From positions 6,150,804 through 6,186,482 of the forward strand of contig NZ_VJOK01000001.1 of the NCBI RefSeq assembly GCF_013302895.1: a stretch of DNA of 35,679 nt, given 5' to 3'. A program made the translations under genes and the position numbers. Below the pieces are notes generated by a model. The model was not told the origin of the DNA, did no database searches, and saw only the letters and a list, made by a program, of their open reading frames with translations. Of the stretch, positions 16,202-23,294 are shown one piece after another. Numbering within the stretch: position 1 is the first letter of the stretch; each line of letters begins with the position of its first letter. The stretch comes from Streptomyces albus subsp. chlorinus. GTDB lineage: Bacteria; Actinomycetota; Actinomycetes; Streptomycetales; Streptomycetaceae.

Positions 16202-16615
16202 TCAGCGCGGGGCGGCCCCGGCGGGGAGGACGGCGAGCGCTTCGACCTCGATCAGCAGTTCGGGCCGGACGAGCCCGGCGACCCGCACGGCACTGCACGC
16301 GGGCAGCCGCTCGGGGTCGATATACCGGTCGCGCGCGGCCCGCAGCGCCGGCATCACGGCGAGGTCCGTCACGAAGAACGTGAACTTCGCGACGTCACCG
16401 AACGTGGCGCCCGCCTCCTCCAGGCAGCGCGCCAGGTTCGCGAACACCTGCTCGGCCTGCGCGGCCGGATCGTCCTCGCCGACGACCTCGCCGTTGGCGT
16501 CGAGGGCGACCTGACCGGATATCGCGACGATGCTGCCCTGGCCCCACACGACGTGGCTGTAGCCGTTTCCGGGGGCGAGACCTTCGGGGGTGGTGACATA
16601 GGTGAGCGATGACAT
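16202..16615 (-). CDS. RidA family protein (YjgF/YER057c/UK114)
   Basis: A 137-residue small trimeric-fold protein. The sequence TPEGLAPGNGYSHVVWGQG, the segment IVAISGQVALDANGEVVGEDD and QAEQVFANLARCLEEAGATF are typical. The motif around RVAGLVRPELLIEVEALAVLP ends with the conserved Arg and Glu of the Rid active site. RidA hydrolyses reactive enamine/imine intermediates; other Rid subgroups have unknown roles. It starts 12 bases after the stop of the upstream radical SAM gene, so it is likely cotranscribed and would share its LexA control. The Shine-Dalgarno is weak. Confidence 0.9.
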   Translation of the reverse strand: MSSLTYVTTPEGLAPGNGYSHVVWGQGSIVAISGQVALDANGEVVGEDDPAAQAEQVFANLARCLEEAGATFGDVAKFTFFVTDLAVMPALRAARDRYIDPERLPACSAVRVAGLVRPELLIEVEALAVLPAGAAPR

Positions 16616-16627
16616 GCCCGGATGCTG

Positions 16628-17689
16628 TCAGAGCAGCGTGAGCTGCGTACAACGGGTTTCCTCGGGCTCCGGGGCGTCCCCGTCCGGCCCGGCCTGGGGC
16701 CGGGGGTGCTCGATCCGTCGCGCCGCGCCCGGGGCCGAGGGGCCGACCCCGTACTCGGCGGCCAGTTCGTGCACCTGGCGTGTGATGCGCCGCTGGTACC
16801 ACCTGGGCGCGTAGGCGCCGTCCGCGTAGAGCGCCTCGTAGTGCCGCACCAGGCGCGGGTGGTGCCGGTGCAGCCAGCGGAAGTACCACTCGCGGGCGCC
16901 GGGCCGCAGATGCAGCGCCAGCGGGGTGACCGAGGTGGCCCCCGCGGCCGCGATGGCCCGCACGGTGGTGCGCAACTGTGCCGGGGAGTCCCCCAGGAAC
17001 GGGATCACCGGCGCCATCAGCACCCCGCAGGGAATGCCGTGCTCCGTCAGCCGCCGGACGACGTCCAGCCGGCGCTGCGGTGCCGGGGTGCCCGGCTCGA
17101 CGGTGCGCCACAGGTCCTCGTCCGTGAAGCCGACGGACACCGAGATCCCGATGTCCGTGACGGCGGCGGCGGAGCGCAGCAGGTCGAGGTCGCGCAGGAT
17201 GAGCGTGCCCTTGGTGAGGATGGAGAACGGGTTCGCGTGGTCGCGCAGGGCGGTCAGAATGCCCGGCATCAACCGGTAGCGCCCCTCAGCGCGCTGGTAG
17301 CAGTCGACGTTCGTGCCCATCGCGATGTGCTGACCGCGCCAGCGCGGGCTGCTCAGCTCCTTGCGCAGCAGCTCGGGCGCGTTCACCTTGACGACGATCT
17401 GGCTGTCGAAGCCCGCCCCCGTGTCCAGGTCCAGATAGCTGTGGGTCTTGCGTGCGAAGCAGTAGACGCACGCGTGGGAGCAGCCCCGGTAGGGGTTCAC
17501 CGTCCATTCGAACGGCATGCGCGAGGCGCCGGGGACCCGGTTGACCAGCGAGCGGGCCCGCACCTCGTGGAAGGTCATTCCCCGGAACTCGGGAGTGTCG
17601 AACGTCCGGGTCACGGCGGAGGTGCCGAAGAGGGCGGGCGTCGCGGCCGGGTCACTCCCGTCCGGGTCCCTCAGCTCGTCCCAGCGCAT
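16628..17689 (-). CDS. Rv2578c-family radical SAM protein (spore photoproduct lyase-like)
   Basis: A 353-residue radical SAM protein with C-x3-C-x2-C at residues 70/74/77 in RGCSHACVYCFARK. It also has the region VVKVNAPELLRKEL and IAMGTNVDCYQRAEG seen in the Rv2578c/SplB-like group. The substrate is not known. The start at 17689 follows GGAGG with a six-base spacer; the longer upstream frame would run through the LexA box and promoter. The promoter region has a perfect -35 TTGACA (17780-17785) and a GAAC-ACCT-GTTC LexA box (17758-17769) overlapping the -10. Together with the SplB-like family this points to a DNA-damage response role. It is followed by ridA after 12 bases. Confidence 0.88.
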   Translation of the reverse strand: MRWDELRDPDGSDPAATPALFGTSAVTRTFDTPEFRGMTFHEVRARSLVNRVPGASRMPFEWTVNPYRGCSHACVYCFARKTHSYLDLDTGAGFDSQIVVKVNAPELLRKELSSPRWRGQHIAMGTNVDCYQRAEGRYRLMPGILTALRDHANPFSILTKGTLILRDLDLLRSAAAVTDIGISVSVGFTDEDLWRTVEPGTPAPQRRLDVVRRLTEHGIPCGVLMAPVIPFLGDSPAQLRTTVRAIAAAGATSVTPLALHLRPGAREWYFRWLHRHHPRLVRHYEALYADGAYAPRWYQRRITRQVHELAAEYGVGPSAPGAARRIEHPRPQAGPDGDAPEPEETRCTQLTLL

Positions 17690-17756
17690 GTGCGGCCTCC
17701 TCGGTGGTGGTGTCGCGTCCCTCTGGCGGCACTGTCGCTTGCTCGGACCACAGAAT

Positions 17757-17785
17757 AGAACACCTGTTCCCAGTGGGCGTGTCAA
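17757..17785 (-). promoter_or_regulatory. Promoter of the radical SAM-ridA operon
   Basis: The minus strand reads TTGACA (17780-17785), 17 bases, then TGTTCT (17757-17762). An alternative -10, TATTCT, lies at 17752-17757 with a longer spacer. The predicted leader is about 60 nt. The -10 overlaps the LexA box, as expected for repression. Confidence 0.6.
17758..17769. promoter_or_regulatory. LexA (SOS) box
   Basis: GAACACCTGTTC matches the actinobacterial/Bacillus-type SOS box core GAAC-N4-GTTC exactly. It lies 69 bases upstream of the radical SAM start and overlaps its predicted -10. The divergent SRPBCC gene starts 120 bases away on the other side and is a less likely target. Confidence 0.72.
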
Positions 17786-17889
17786 GCCGGATTTGGGCGC
17801 CCGGGCCGGGGGTGATTGGCTGGGCGCTGGTCCGTCACCAGATCGTTCGGCTCCGCGCGGCAGGCGGGGCGACCAGCACAGGAGGAGTC

Positions 17890-18345
17890 ATGGCGCAGGT
17901 CGAGGCGACCACGCAGCGGGAGATCGCCGCCGGGCCCGAGGAGGTGTTCGACGCGCTCGCCGACTACAGCGGGACCCGGGCCGAACTGCTGCCCGAGCAG
18001 TTCAGCGAGTACGAGGTGCGCGAGGGCGGCGACGGCGAGGGCACGGTCGTCCACTGGAAGCTCCAGGCGACGAGCAAGCGCGTCCGCGACTGCCTGCTGG
18101 AGGTCACCGAGCCCGCCGACGGCGAGCTGGTCGAGAAGGACCGCAACTCCTCGATGGTCACCACCTGGCGGGTCACTCCCGGCAGCGGCGAGAAGACCGC
18201 GCGGGTGACCGTCACCTCCGTCTGGAACGGCGCCGGGGGCATCGGCGGGTTCTTCGAGCGGACCTTCGCGCCCAAGGGCCTGGCCCGCATCTACGACCAG
18301 GTGCTGGCGCGGCTGGCGGCGAAGACGGAGGACAGGGCCGGGTAA
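17890..18345 (+). CDS. SRPBCC (START-like) family protein
   Basis: A 151-residue helix-grip-fold protein. MAQVEATTQREIAAGPEEVFDALADY, here seen as REIAAGPEEVFDALADY, is the usual first strand and helix. It is followed by GTVVHWKLQATSKRVRDCLLE, and the C-terminal helix LARIYDQVLARLAAKTE closes the pocket. Such proteins bind hydrophobic ligands (polyketide cyclases, Hsp90 activators, lipid carriers); the ligand here is unknown. The ATG at 17890 follows GGAGGAG three bases upstream, a good signal. It is divergent from the radical SAM operon and separated from the next gene by a strong inverted repeat, so it is probably monocistronic. An inverted repeat CTGGT-N5-ACCAG at 17827-17841 precedes it. 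Confidence 0.87.
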   Translation: MAQVEATTQREIAAGPEEVFDALADYSGTRAELLPEQFSEYEVREGGDGEGTVVHWKLQATSKRVRDCLLEVTEPADGELVEKDRNSSMVTTWRVTPGSGEKTARVTVTSVWNGAGGIGGFFERTFAPKGLARIYDQVLARLAAKTEDRAG

Positions 18346-18418
18346 CCGCCCGGCCGCACCCGGTGGTGCCCCCGTCCCCTGGTCGGTCACCGGCGGGACG
18401 CCTCACCGGATCGGGTGG

Positions 18419-18468
18419 TTTCCCCGCGAGAGCGAGCGGACCGCGCGCGGACCCCTCTCGCGGGGAAA
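18419..18468. terminator. Perfect 14-bp inverted repeat between the SRPBCC and transporter genes
   Basis: TTTCCCCGCGAGAG (18419-18432) and CTCTCGCGGGGAAA (18455-18468) are exact complements. The 22-base interval contains the self-complementary CCGCGCGCGG. It is 73 bases past the SRPBCC stop and 145 bases before the transporter ATG. It ends in AAAA and has a long loop, so it may be a terminator, or an operator for the transporter. Confidence 0.6.
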
Positions 18469-18612
18469 ACCCCTGCTGGGCGGGCCAAAAGGCGCCCCGG
18501 GCAACAAAATTGGGCCCCACCGGCCCCACGCCGCGCACCTCGACCCTGCTTGAACGCCCTGGTCGTGCGATGCGAGAACTACTCCCCCACAGGCAGCGGC
18601 AAGGGGAGTGCG

Positions 18613-21330
18613 ATGGGCGGGACGGGAACGAGGACGTACGGGGCTCAGTCGCCCGGTCCGAGCGCGGTCGAGGTCACGGTGGAACTGCCCGGCCACTGGG
18701 AGACACCTCTGCCCGCCACCCCCGTACCGGCGCCCGAGGCCACACCGGGCCCGGTCGGGGTCGCCTCGCCGCCTCGACCGCAGCAGGAGGGGGCACGGCC
18801 ACCGCAGCAGGAGGCGGCACGGCCCGAGCAGCCGCGGCCGGGGGAGTCGCGGGCCGAACCGCCCGGCGGCCCGGGCCCCGACGGCTCCCCGGCGCCGGAC
18901 GGCGGTCCGCGGCCGGACGCCGCCCTGAGCCCTGGCCGGATGCGCCTCGTCTTCGGCGCGCTGATGCTCTCCCTCCTGCTCGCCGCGCTCGAACAGACCA
19001 TCGTCGCCACGGCACTGCCGAAGATCGTCGGTGACCTCGACGGGCTGCGGCAGATGTCCTGGGCCGTCACCGCCTACCTGCTGGCGGCGACCATCGGGCT
19101 GCCCATCTACGGCAAGCTCGGCGACCTCTTCGGCCGCAAGGGGCTCTTCCTCTTCGCCATCGGGATCTTCACCGTCGGCTCCGCGCTGGCCGGCTGGGCC
19201 GGATCGATGGAGGAACTGATCGTCTACCGCGCCGTCCAGGGCACCGGAGCGGGCGGCCTCATGATCGGCGTGCAGGCGATCATCGCGGACCTGGTGCCGC
19301 CCCGCGAGAGCGGCCGCTACATGGGCACGATCGGGGCCGCCTTCGGCCTCGCCTCCGTCGCCGGGCCGCTGCTGGGCGGCTGGTTCACCGACGACCTGTC
19401 CTGGCGCTGGTGCTTCTGGTTCAACGTGCCGGTGGGCCTGCTGGCACTCCTGGTCACCTCGTTCGCGCTGAAGCTGCCCCGCAACCGCGTGCGCCCCCGG
19501 CTCGACGTGCTGGGCGCGCTCCTGATGGCGGCGTTCTCCACCTGTCTGGTGCTGCTCACCAGCTGGGGCGGGACCACGTACGCGTGGGACGACCGCGTCA
19601 TCCTCGGTCTCGGCGCCGGAGCACTGGTCAGCGGCGCGCTCTTCCTCGTCGCCGAGCGCTACGCGCCCGAACCCGTGCTGCCGCTGCGGCTGTTCCGCGA
19701 CTCCGTCTTCACCATCATGGGCCTGGTGGGCGCCGCCGTCGGCATCGCCCTGCTCGGCGCCGCCAGCTACCTGCCCAGCTACCTCCAGATGGTCGAGGGC
19801 GCCAGCGCCACCTCCTCCGGACTGCTGCTGCTTCCGCTGATGTGCGGCGTCGTCCTCGCCTCCACCCTCGCCGGGCAGCTCATCTCCCGTACGGGGCGCT
19901 ACAAGATCTTCCCCATCATTGGCTGCGCCCTCTCCGCCGAGGGCATGTGGCTGCTGTCCAAACTGGACGAGGACACCTCGCGGGAGGTCTTCGGCATCTG
20001 GTCCGGGATCCTCGGACTGGGCGTCGGCTTCGTGCTGCCCGTCCTGGTGCTCGCCGTGCAGAACTCGGTACGGCCGACCGACATCGGGGTCGCCACCAGC
20101 GCCAACAACTACTTCCGGCAGATCGGCGGCAGCGTCGGCGCCGCCCTCTTCGGCACGCTCCTGGCCCACCGGCTCGCGGACGCGCTCGCCCGCGAATTCC
20201 CCGGCAGCCAGGACAAGCTGCCCGACCCCGACTCCGTCACCCCGGAACTCGTGCGCGCCCTGCCCGGGCCCCTGCGCGACGGCTACATCCAGGCGTACGC
20301 GGACGCCATGCCGCGGATCTTCCTCTACCTCGTCCCGGTGCTCGTCCTCGGGCTGGCACTGGCCCTCTTCCTCAAGGAGAAACCACTGGTGTCACAGCAC
20401 ACGTCCGTGCCGCAGGCCCGCAACACCGACGCATCCTCCGACTGGCCGGAGCCCGGTACCAATGGCAACGGGAACGGCGGCCACCCCAACGGCGCCCACC
20501 CCAACGGCAACGGCACCGCGCCGGACCAGGCGTACCACCACGGGCCCACGGTGCCGACCACGCCGTTCACCGCCGGGGTCCCGGTCTGCGGCACCGTACG
20601 GCACCACGACGGCAGCACCGTGCCGCGGGCGGCACTCACCCTCGTGGACACCGCCGGCCGCCAGATCGGGCGCGGCGCCACCGGTGACGACGGGCGGTAC
20701 GCGCTGAGCACCCCCGGCGAAGGCTCCTATGTACTGATCGCCGCCGCGGGCGGGCACCAGCCGCGCGCGGTCAGCGTCACCGTGGGCGAGCGGCCCGTGG
20801 ACCTCGACGTGGTGCTCGGTGGCGCGGGACGGCTGGCGGGCAGCGTGCTGACGGCCGACGGCAACCCGGTCAGGGACGCGATCGTCACGCTGACGGACGT
20901 GCGCGGGGAGGTCGTCGCCACCACCCGCACCGGCCGGGAGGGCGGCTACGTCATCACCGAACTCGTCGCCGGCGAGTACACGCTGGCCGCCAGCGCGCCC
21001 GTCTACCGTCCCGCCGCCCTCCCGGTGTCCGTACAGGCGTCCAGGGAGACCCGGCAGGACATCGAACTGGCCGGCGGAGCTGTGCTGCGCGGCACGGTGC
21101 GCGCCAACGGCGGGCGGCCCGTCGAGGACGCGCGGGTGACGCTGCTGGACGCCGCGGGCAACGTCGTGGACACCGCCACCACCGCGGCCGACGGCGTCTT
21201 CCGCTTCGTCGACCTGGCCTCCGGGGAGTACACGGTGGTGGCCGCCGGCTATCCGCCGGTGGCGACCGTTCTGCAGATCGCGGGCGGCGGGCGGACGGAG
21301 CGCGACGTCCAGCTGGGGCACGAGGACTGA
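18613..21330 (+). CDS. DHA2-type MFS transporter (14 TM) fused to three carboxypeptidase regulatory-like repeats
   Basis: A 905-residue protein. Residues 1-109 are a Pro/Gln/Glu-rich tail. Residues about 110-592 are a major facilitator of the DHA2 (EmrB/QacA-like) class, with 14 predicted helices, motif A as GKLGDLFGRKG, and motif C-like GAAFGLASVAGPLLGG. An Asn/Gly/His-rich linker (about 610-640) leads to three related repeats of about 83 residues at roughly 657-739, 740-824 and 825-905. Each has the form GTV-x-GxPVxxAxVTLxDxxG-x-DGxYxxxxLxxGxYTL. This is the carboxypeptidase-regulatory (transthyretin-like) beta-sandwich. The transporter part is probably a proton-driven efflux pump. The ATG at 18613 has AAGGGGAG four bases upstream. 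No regulator gene is adjacent. Confidence 0.9.
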   Translation: MGGTGTRTYGAQSPGPSAVEVTVELPGHWETPLPATPVPAPEATPGPVGVASPPRPQQEGARPPQQEAARPEQPRPGESRAEPPGGPGPDGSPAPDGGPRPDAALSPGRMRLVFGALMLSLLLAALEQTIVATALPKIVGDLDGLRQMSWAVTAYLLAATIGLPIYGKLGDLFGRKGLFLFAIGIFTVGSALAGWAGSMEELIVYRAVQGTGAGGLMIGVQAIIADLVPPRESGRYMGTIGAAFGLASVAGPLLGGWFTDDLSWRWCFWFNVPVGLLALLVTSFALKLPRNRVRPRLDVLGALLMAAFSTCLVLLTSWGGTTYAWDDRVILGLGAGALVSGALFLVAERYAPEPVLPLRLFRDSVFTIMGLVGAAVGIALLGAASYLPSYLQMVEGASATSSGLLLLPLMCGVVLASTLAGQLISRTGRYKIFPIIGCALSAEGMWLLSKLDEDTSREVFGIWSGILGLGVGFVLPVLVLAVQNSVRPTDIGVATSANNYFRQIGGSVGAALFGTLLAHRLADALAREFPGSQDKLPDPDSVTPELVRALPGPLRDGYIQAYADAMPRIFLYLVPVLVLGLALALFLKEKPLVSQHTSVPQARNTDASSDWPEPGTNGNGNGGHPNGAHPNGNGTAPDQAYHHGPTVPTTPFTAGVPVCGTVRHHDGSTVPRAALTLVDTAGRQIGRGATGDDGRYALSTPGEGSYVLIAAAGGHQPRAVSVTVGERPVDLDVVLGGAGRLAGSVLTADGNPVRDAIVTLTDVRGEVVATTRTGREGGYVITELVAGEYTLAASAPVYRPAALPVSVQASRETRQDIELAGGAVLRGTVRANGGRPVEDARVTLLDAAGNVVDTATTAADGVFRFVDLASGEYTVVAAGYPPVATVLQIAGGGRTERDVQLGHED

Positions 21331-21396
21331 ACCCGCCTCACCGGCTCCGTTCCGCTTCCGGCTCCGGTGCCGGTTCCGGCTCCGACCGCGCGAGCG

Positions 21397-21440
21397 AGGC
21401 TCCGGGCATGCGTGCGGGAGGCTCCGGGCATGCGTGCGGG
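21397..21440. repeat. 22-bp tandem direct repeat, two copies
   Basis: Two identical 22-base units (21397-21418 and 21419-21440) beginning AGGCTCCGGGCATGCG lie head to tail downstream of the transporter gene. They look like a recent slippage duplication. Confidence 0.8.
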
Positions 21441-21534
21441 AGGGGATGAGGCCCCGGTCCGGAGCGCGTGTCCAGGAGGGGATCGGACGGTGGAACGGGA
21501 CGGGCGTCCGGGCCCGGGAACGGGACGGGGAGCC

Positions 21535-21566
21535 GGGGGCGCTTCCGACCGGTCGGGAGCGCCCCC
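21535..21566. terminator. Strong hairpin downstream of the MFS fusion gene
   Basis: Arms GGGGGCGCTTCCGACC and GGTCGGGAGCGCCCCC pair with a single wobble position over 32 bases. It lies 204 bases after the transporter stop and 126 bases before the PAS gene. It is the best terminator candidate for the transporter transcript. Confidence 0.7.
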
Positions 21567-21692
21567 GTGTGCTCCCGGCGCGCCACTCGTTCGGGGATTG
21601 CCACCCGCGCCGCTCTCCCGCCGCTCTACGGTGGTGGCTGTCGCGTGCGACGCGACGGGGGCCGGCCGCCGCCGGAAGAGAGGACAGGTCCG

Positions 21693-22325
21693 ATGGGAAG
21701 CGAGCCGCACATCGACCGCGGGACCCGGCCCGAGGACACCCTCGTCGCCGTGCGAGGCTGCCTCCCGGCCGCCGCGGTGGCCATCGGAGCCCGCGGCACG
21801 GTCGTGCACTGGGGGGCCGGAGCGCGCGCGGTGTTCGGCCACCGGAGCGAGGAGGCCGTGGGCCGGCCCGCGAGTGAACTCCTCCCCATCACCGGGGCGT
21901 TGAACGCGACGGCGCGCGCCGGTGACCATCACTGGCTGGACGGCGTCGGCGACCTGGTGGGCGCGGGCGAGGCGATGACGGGCCGGGCCAGGGTGCCCGT
22001 GCCCGGCGGAGAACGGGCCGACGTGCTGTGGTGGGCCTACCCGCTGGCCGCGCCCGGTCCCTTCCGGCTGGTGGTGCTGGCCGCCCGCGCCGCCCGGTTG
22101 CAGCGTCACCGGGCGTTGCGGGGCACGCGGGTGGTGCCGGGTTTCGGCCCGTCGGCGTGGTATCCGGAAGCGGCGGAGCTGGCCGGACGGCTGCCGAGGA
22201 TGCTGGGCCGCCCGCAGGGCAAGGCGGCGGGCCCGCTCGTCTCCCGCCTCCTGAGGTCCGGCTGCCCGGTGCTGGAGGTGCGCCGCCCCGTCCCTCGGCG
22301 CGACATGGCCTGCGCCAGGTGCTGA
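21693..22325 (+). CDS. Short PAS-domain protein, possible remnant of a PAS-type phosphatase/sensor
   Basis: A 210-residue protein with a PAS-like core at about residues 18-110. The pattern AVAIGARGTVVHWGAGARAV, continuing as FGHRSEEAVGRPASELL, is the usual start of the PAS domains found in Streptomyces SpoIIE-type (PAS-GAF-PP2C) proteins. After the PAS domain there is no GAF, phosphatase or kinase domain, and the C-terminal 90 residues resemble nothing I know. Codon third positions are G/C throughout, so it is probably a real coding sequence. The ATG at 21693 follows a weak AGAGGACAGG. It could be a stand-alone sensor or a decayed N-terminal piece of a larger regulator. Confidence 0.6.
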   Translation: MGSEPHIDRGTRPEDTLVAVRGCLPAAAVAIGARGTVVHWGAGARAVFGHRSEEAVGRPASELLPITGALNATARAGDHHWLDGVGDLVGAGEAMTGRARVPVPGGERADVLWWAYPLAAPGPFRLVVLAARAARLQRHRALRGTRVVPGFGPSAWYPEAAELAGRLPRMLGRPQGKAAGPLVSRLLRSGCPVLEVRRPVPRRDMACARC

Positions 22326-22374
22326 ACTCCCAGGTCAGGGGCGGATGAACCACGATTCCGCGGGAGCACCTCAC

Positions 22375-22386
22375 CCACCCGGGTGG
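22375..22386. repeat. 12-bp palindrome downstream of the PAS gene
   Basis: CCACCCGGGTGG is perfectly self-complementary, 50 bases past the PAS stop and just before the DasR-like box. It is short, so its role is uncertain. Confidence 0.35.
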
Positions 22387-22391
22387 AAAGA

Positions 22392-22407
22392 AGTGGTGTA
22401 GACCAGT
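22392..22407. promoter_or_regulatory. DasR/HutC-type GntR operator-like site
   Basis: AGTGGTGTAGACCAGT is a near-perfect dyad with the HutC-subfamily core GT-N-TA-N-AC and matches the Streptomyces DasR site pattern (TGGTSTAGACCA core) as I know it. It lies 53 bases upstream of the D-aminopeptidase ATG. This suggests that the peptidase operon responds to amino-sugar phosphates through DasR, or to a related GntR protein. Confidence 0.7.
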
Positions 22408-22460
22408 GGAGTTATCCACAGGGGTGTCGTGGCGGATGGCGACCGCGTAACGTTCCGGAC

Positions 22461-23294
22461 ATGAAGATCCTCATCAGCGCCGACATGGAGGGCGCAACGG
22501 GAGTCACCTGGCCGGCGGACGTGCTGCCGGGCACGCCGCAGTGGGAGCGCTGCCGGGCGATGTTCACCTCCGACGTGGACGCCGCCGTCCGCGGTTTCTT
22601 CGAGGCGGGCGCTGACGAGGTGCTCATCAACGAGGCGCACTGGACGATGCGCAACCTCCTGCTCGAAAAGCTGGACGAGCGGGCCGAGATGCTCACCGGC
22701 AGGCACAAGTCCCTCTCCATGGTCGAAGGCATCCAGCACGGCGACGTGGACGGCGTCGCCTACATCGGCTACCACACCGGCGCGGGCAGCGAGGGCGTGC
22801 TCGCCCACACCTACCTCGCCAACTCCCTGACGGGCGTGTGGGCCGACGGCGTCCGGGCCGGCGAGGGCTATCTGAACACGCTGGTGACGGCCGAGTTCGG
22901 CGTGCCGGTGGTGCTGGTGACCGGTGACGACCGCACGATCGAGGACGCGAAGGGCTACGCGCCCGAGGCCCAGGGCGTCGCCGTCAAGGACTACGTCTCG
23001 CGGTACGCCGCCGTCTGCCGCCCCCCGGCCCGCACGGCGGGCGAGATCCGCGACGCGGCCCGCCGCGCGGCCCCGCTGGCCGTGCGCCGCACCCCGCCCG
23101 AGCCCGAACCCCACACCATCGAGATCGAGTTCGACGCCGAGCACCTCGTGGGAGCTGCCACCGTCGTGCCCGGCGTCGAGAGGTCCGGAGAGCGCCGGGT
23201 GTCCTACACCTCGCCCAGTGCCTATGAGGCGATCCGCTGCTTCAAGGCCGTCACGACTGTCGTCTCCTCTGCGGTGGAGGAGCAGTATGGCTGA
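22461..23294 (+). CDS. M55-family metallopeptidase (DppA-like D-aminopeptidase)
   Basis: A 277-residue zinc peptidase. MKILISADMEGATGVT at the N-terminus carries the Asp/Glu metal ligands. NEAHWTMRN and YIGYHTGAG supply the histidines, and VLVTGDDRT lies in the conserved C-terminal lobe. Relatives form decameric complexes that release N-terminal D-amino acids (for example D-Ala) from short peptides. No signal peptide is present, so it acts in the cytosol. There is no clear Shine-Dalgarno: the sequence TAACGTTC followed by five bases precedes the ATG, so the start may be leaderless. It is first in the operon with the M20, S9 and DinB genes, whose promoter region has a DasR-like box. Its stop overlaps the M20 start by eight bases. 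Confidence 0.9.
   Translation: MKILISADMEGATGVTWPADVLPGTPQWERCRAMFTSDVDAAVRGFFEAGADEVLINEAHWTMRNLLLEKLDERAEMLTGRHKSLSMVEGIQHGDVDGVAYIGYHTGAGSEGVLAHTYLANSLTGVWADGVRAGEGYLNTLVTAEFGVPVVLVTGDDRTIEDAKGYAPEAQGVAVKDYVSRYAAVCRPPARTAGEIRDAARRAAPLAVRRTPPEPEPHTIEIEFDAEHLVGAATVVPGVERSGERRVSYTSPSAYEAIRCFKAVTTVVSSAVEEQYG

Larger units (their letters stand above)
21331..21692. other. Intergenic region with tandem repeat and terminator
   Basis: This stretch has 362 bases and no supported gene. It contains GC-rich TTCCGGCTCCGG-type short repeats, a 22-bp perfect tandem duplication at 21397-21440, and a strong hairpin at 21535-21566. Open frames cross it on both strands but have no recognisable content. Confidence 0.6.

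Noticed and set aside
18415..18612. Upstream extension of the transporter start to 18415
   Set aside because: It would translate the inverted-repeat region; the ATG at 18613 has a good ribosome-binding site.
22412..22420. TTATCCACA, a perfect DnaA-box word
   Set aside because: It is a single copy, with no cluster, no dnaA/dnaN genes and no AT-rich unwinding region, so it does not support an origin. It may simply be part of the peptidase promoter region.
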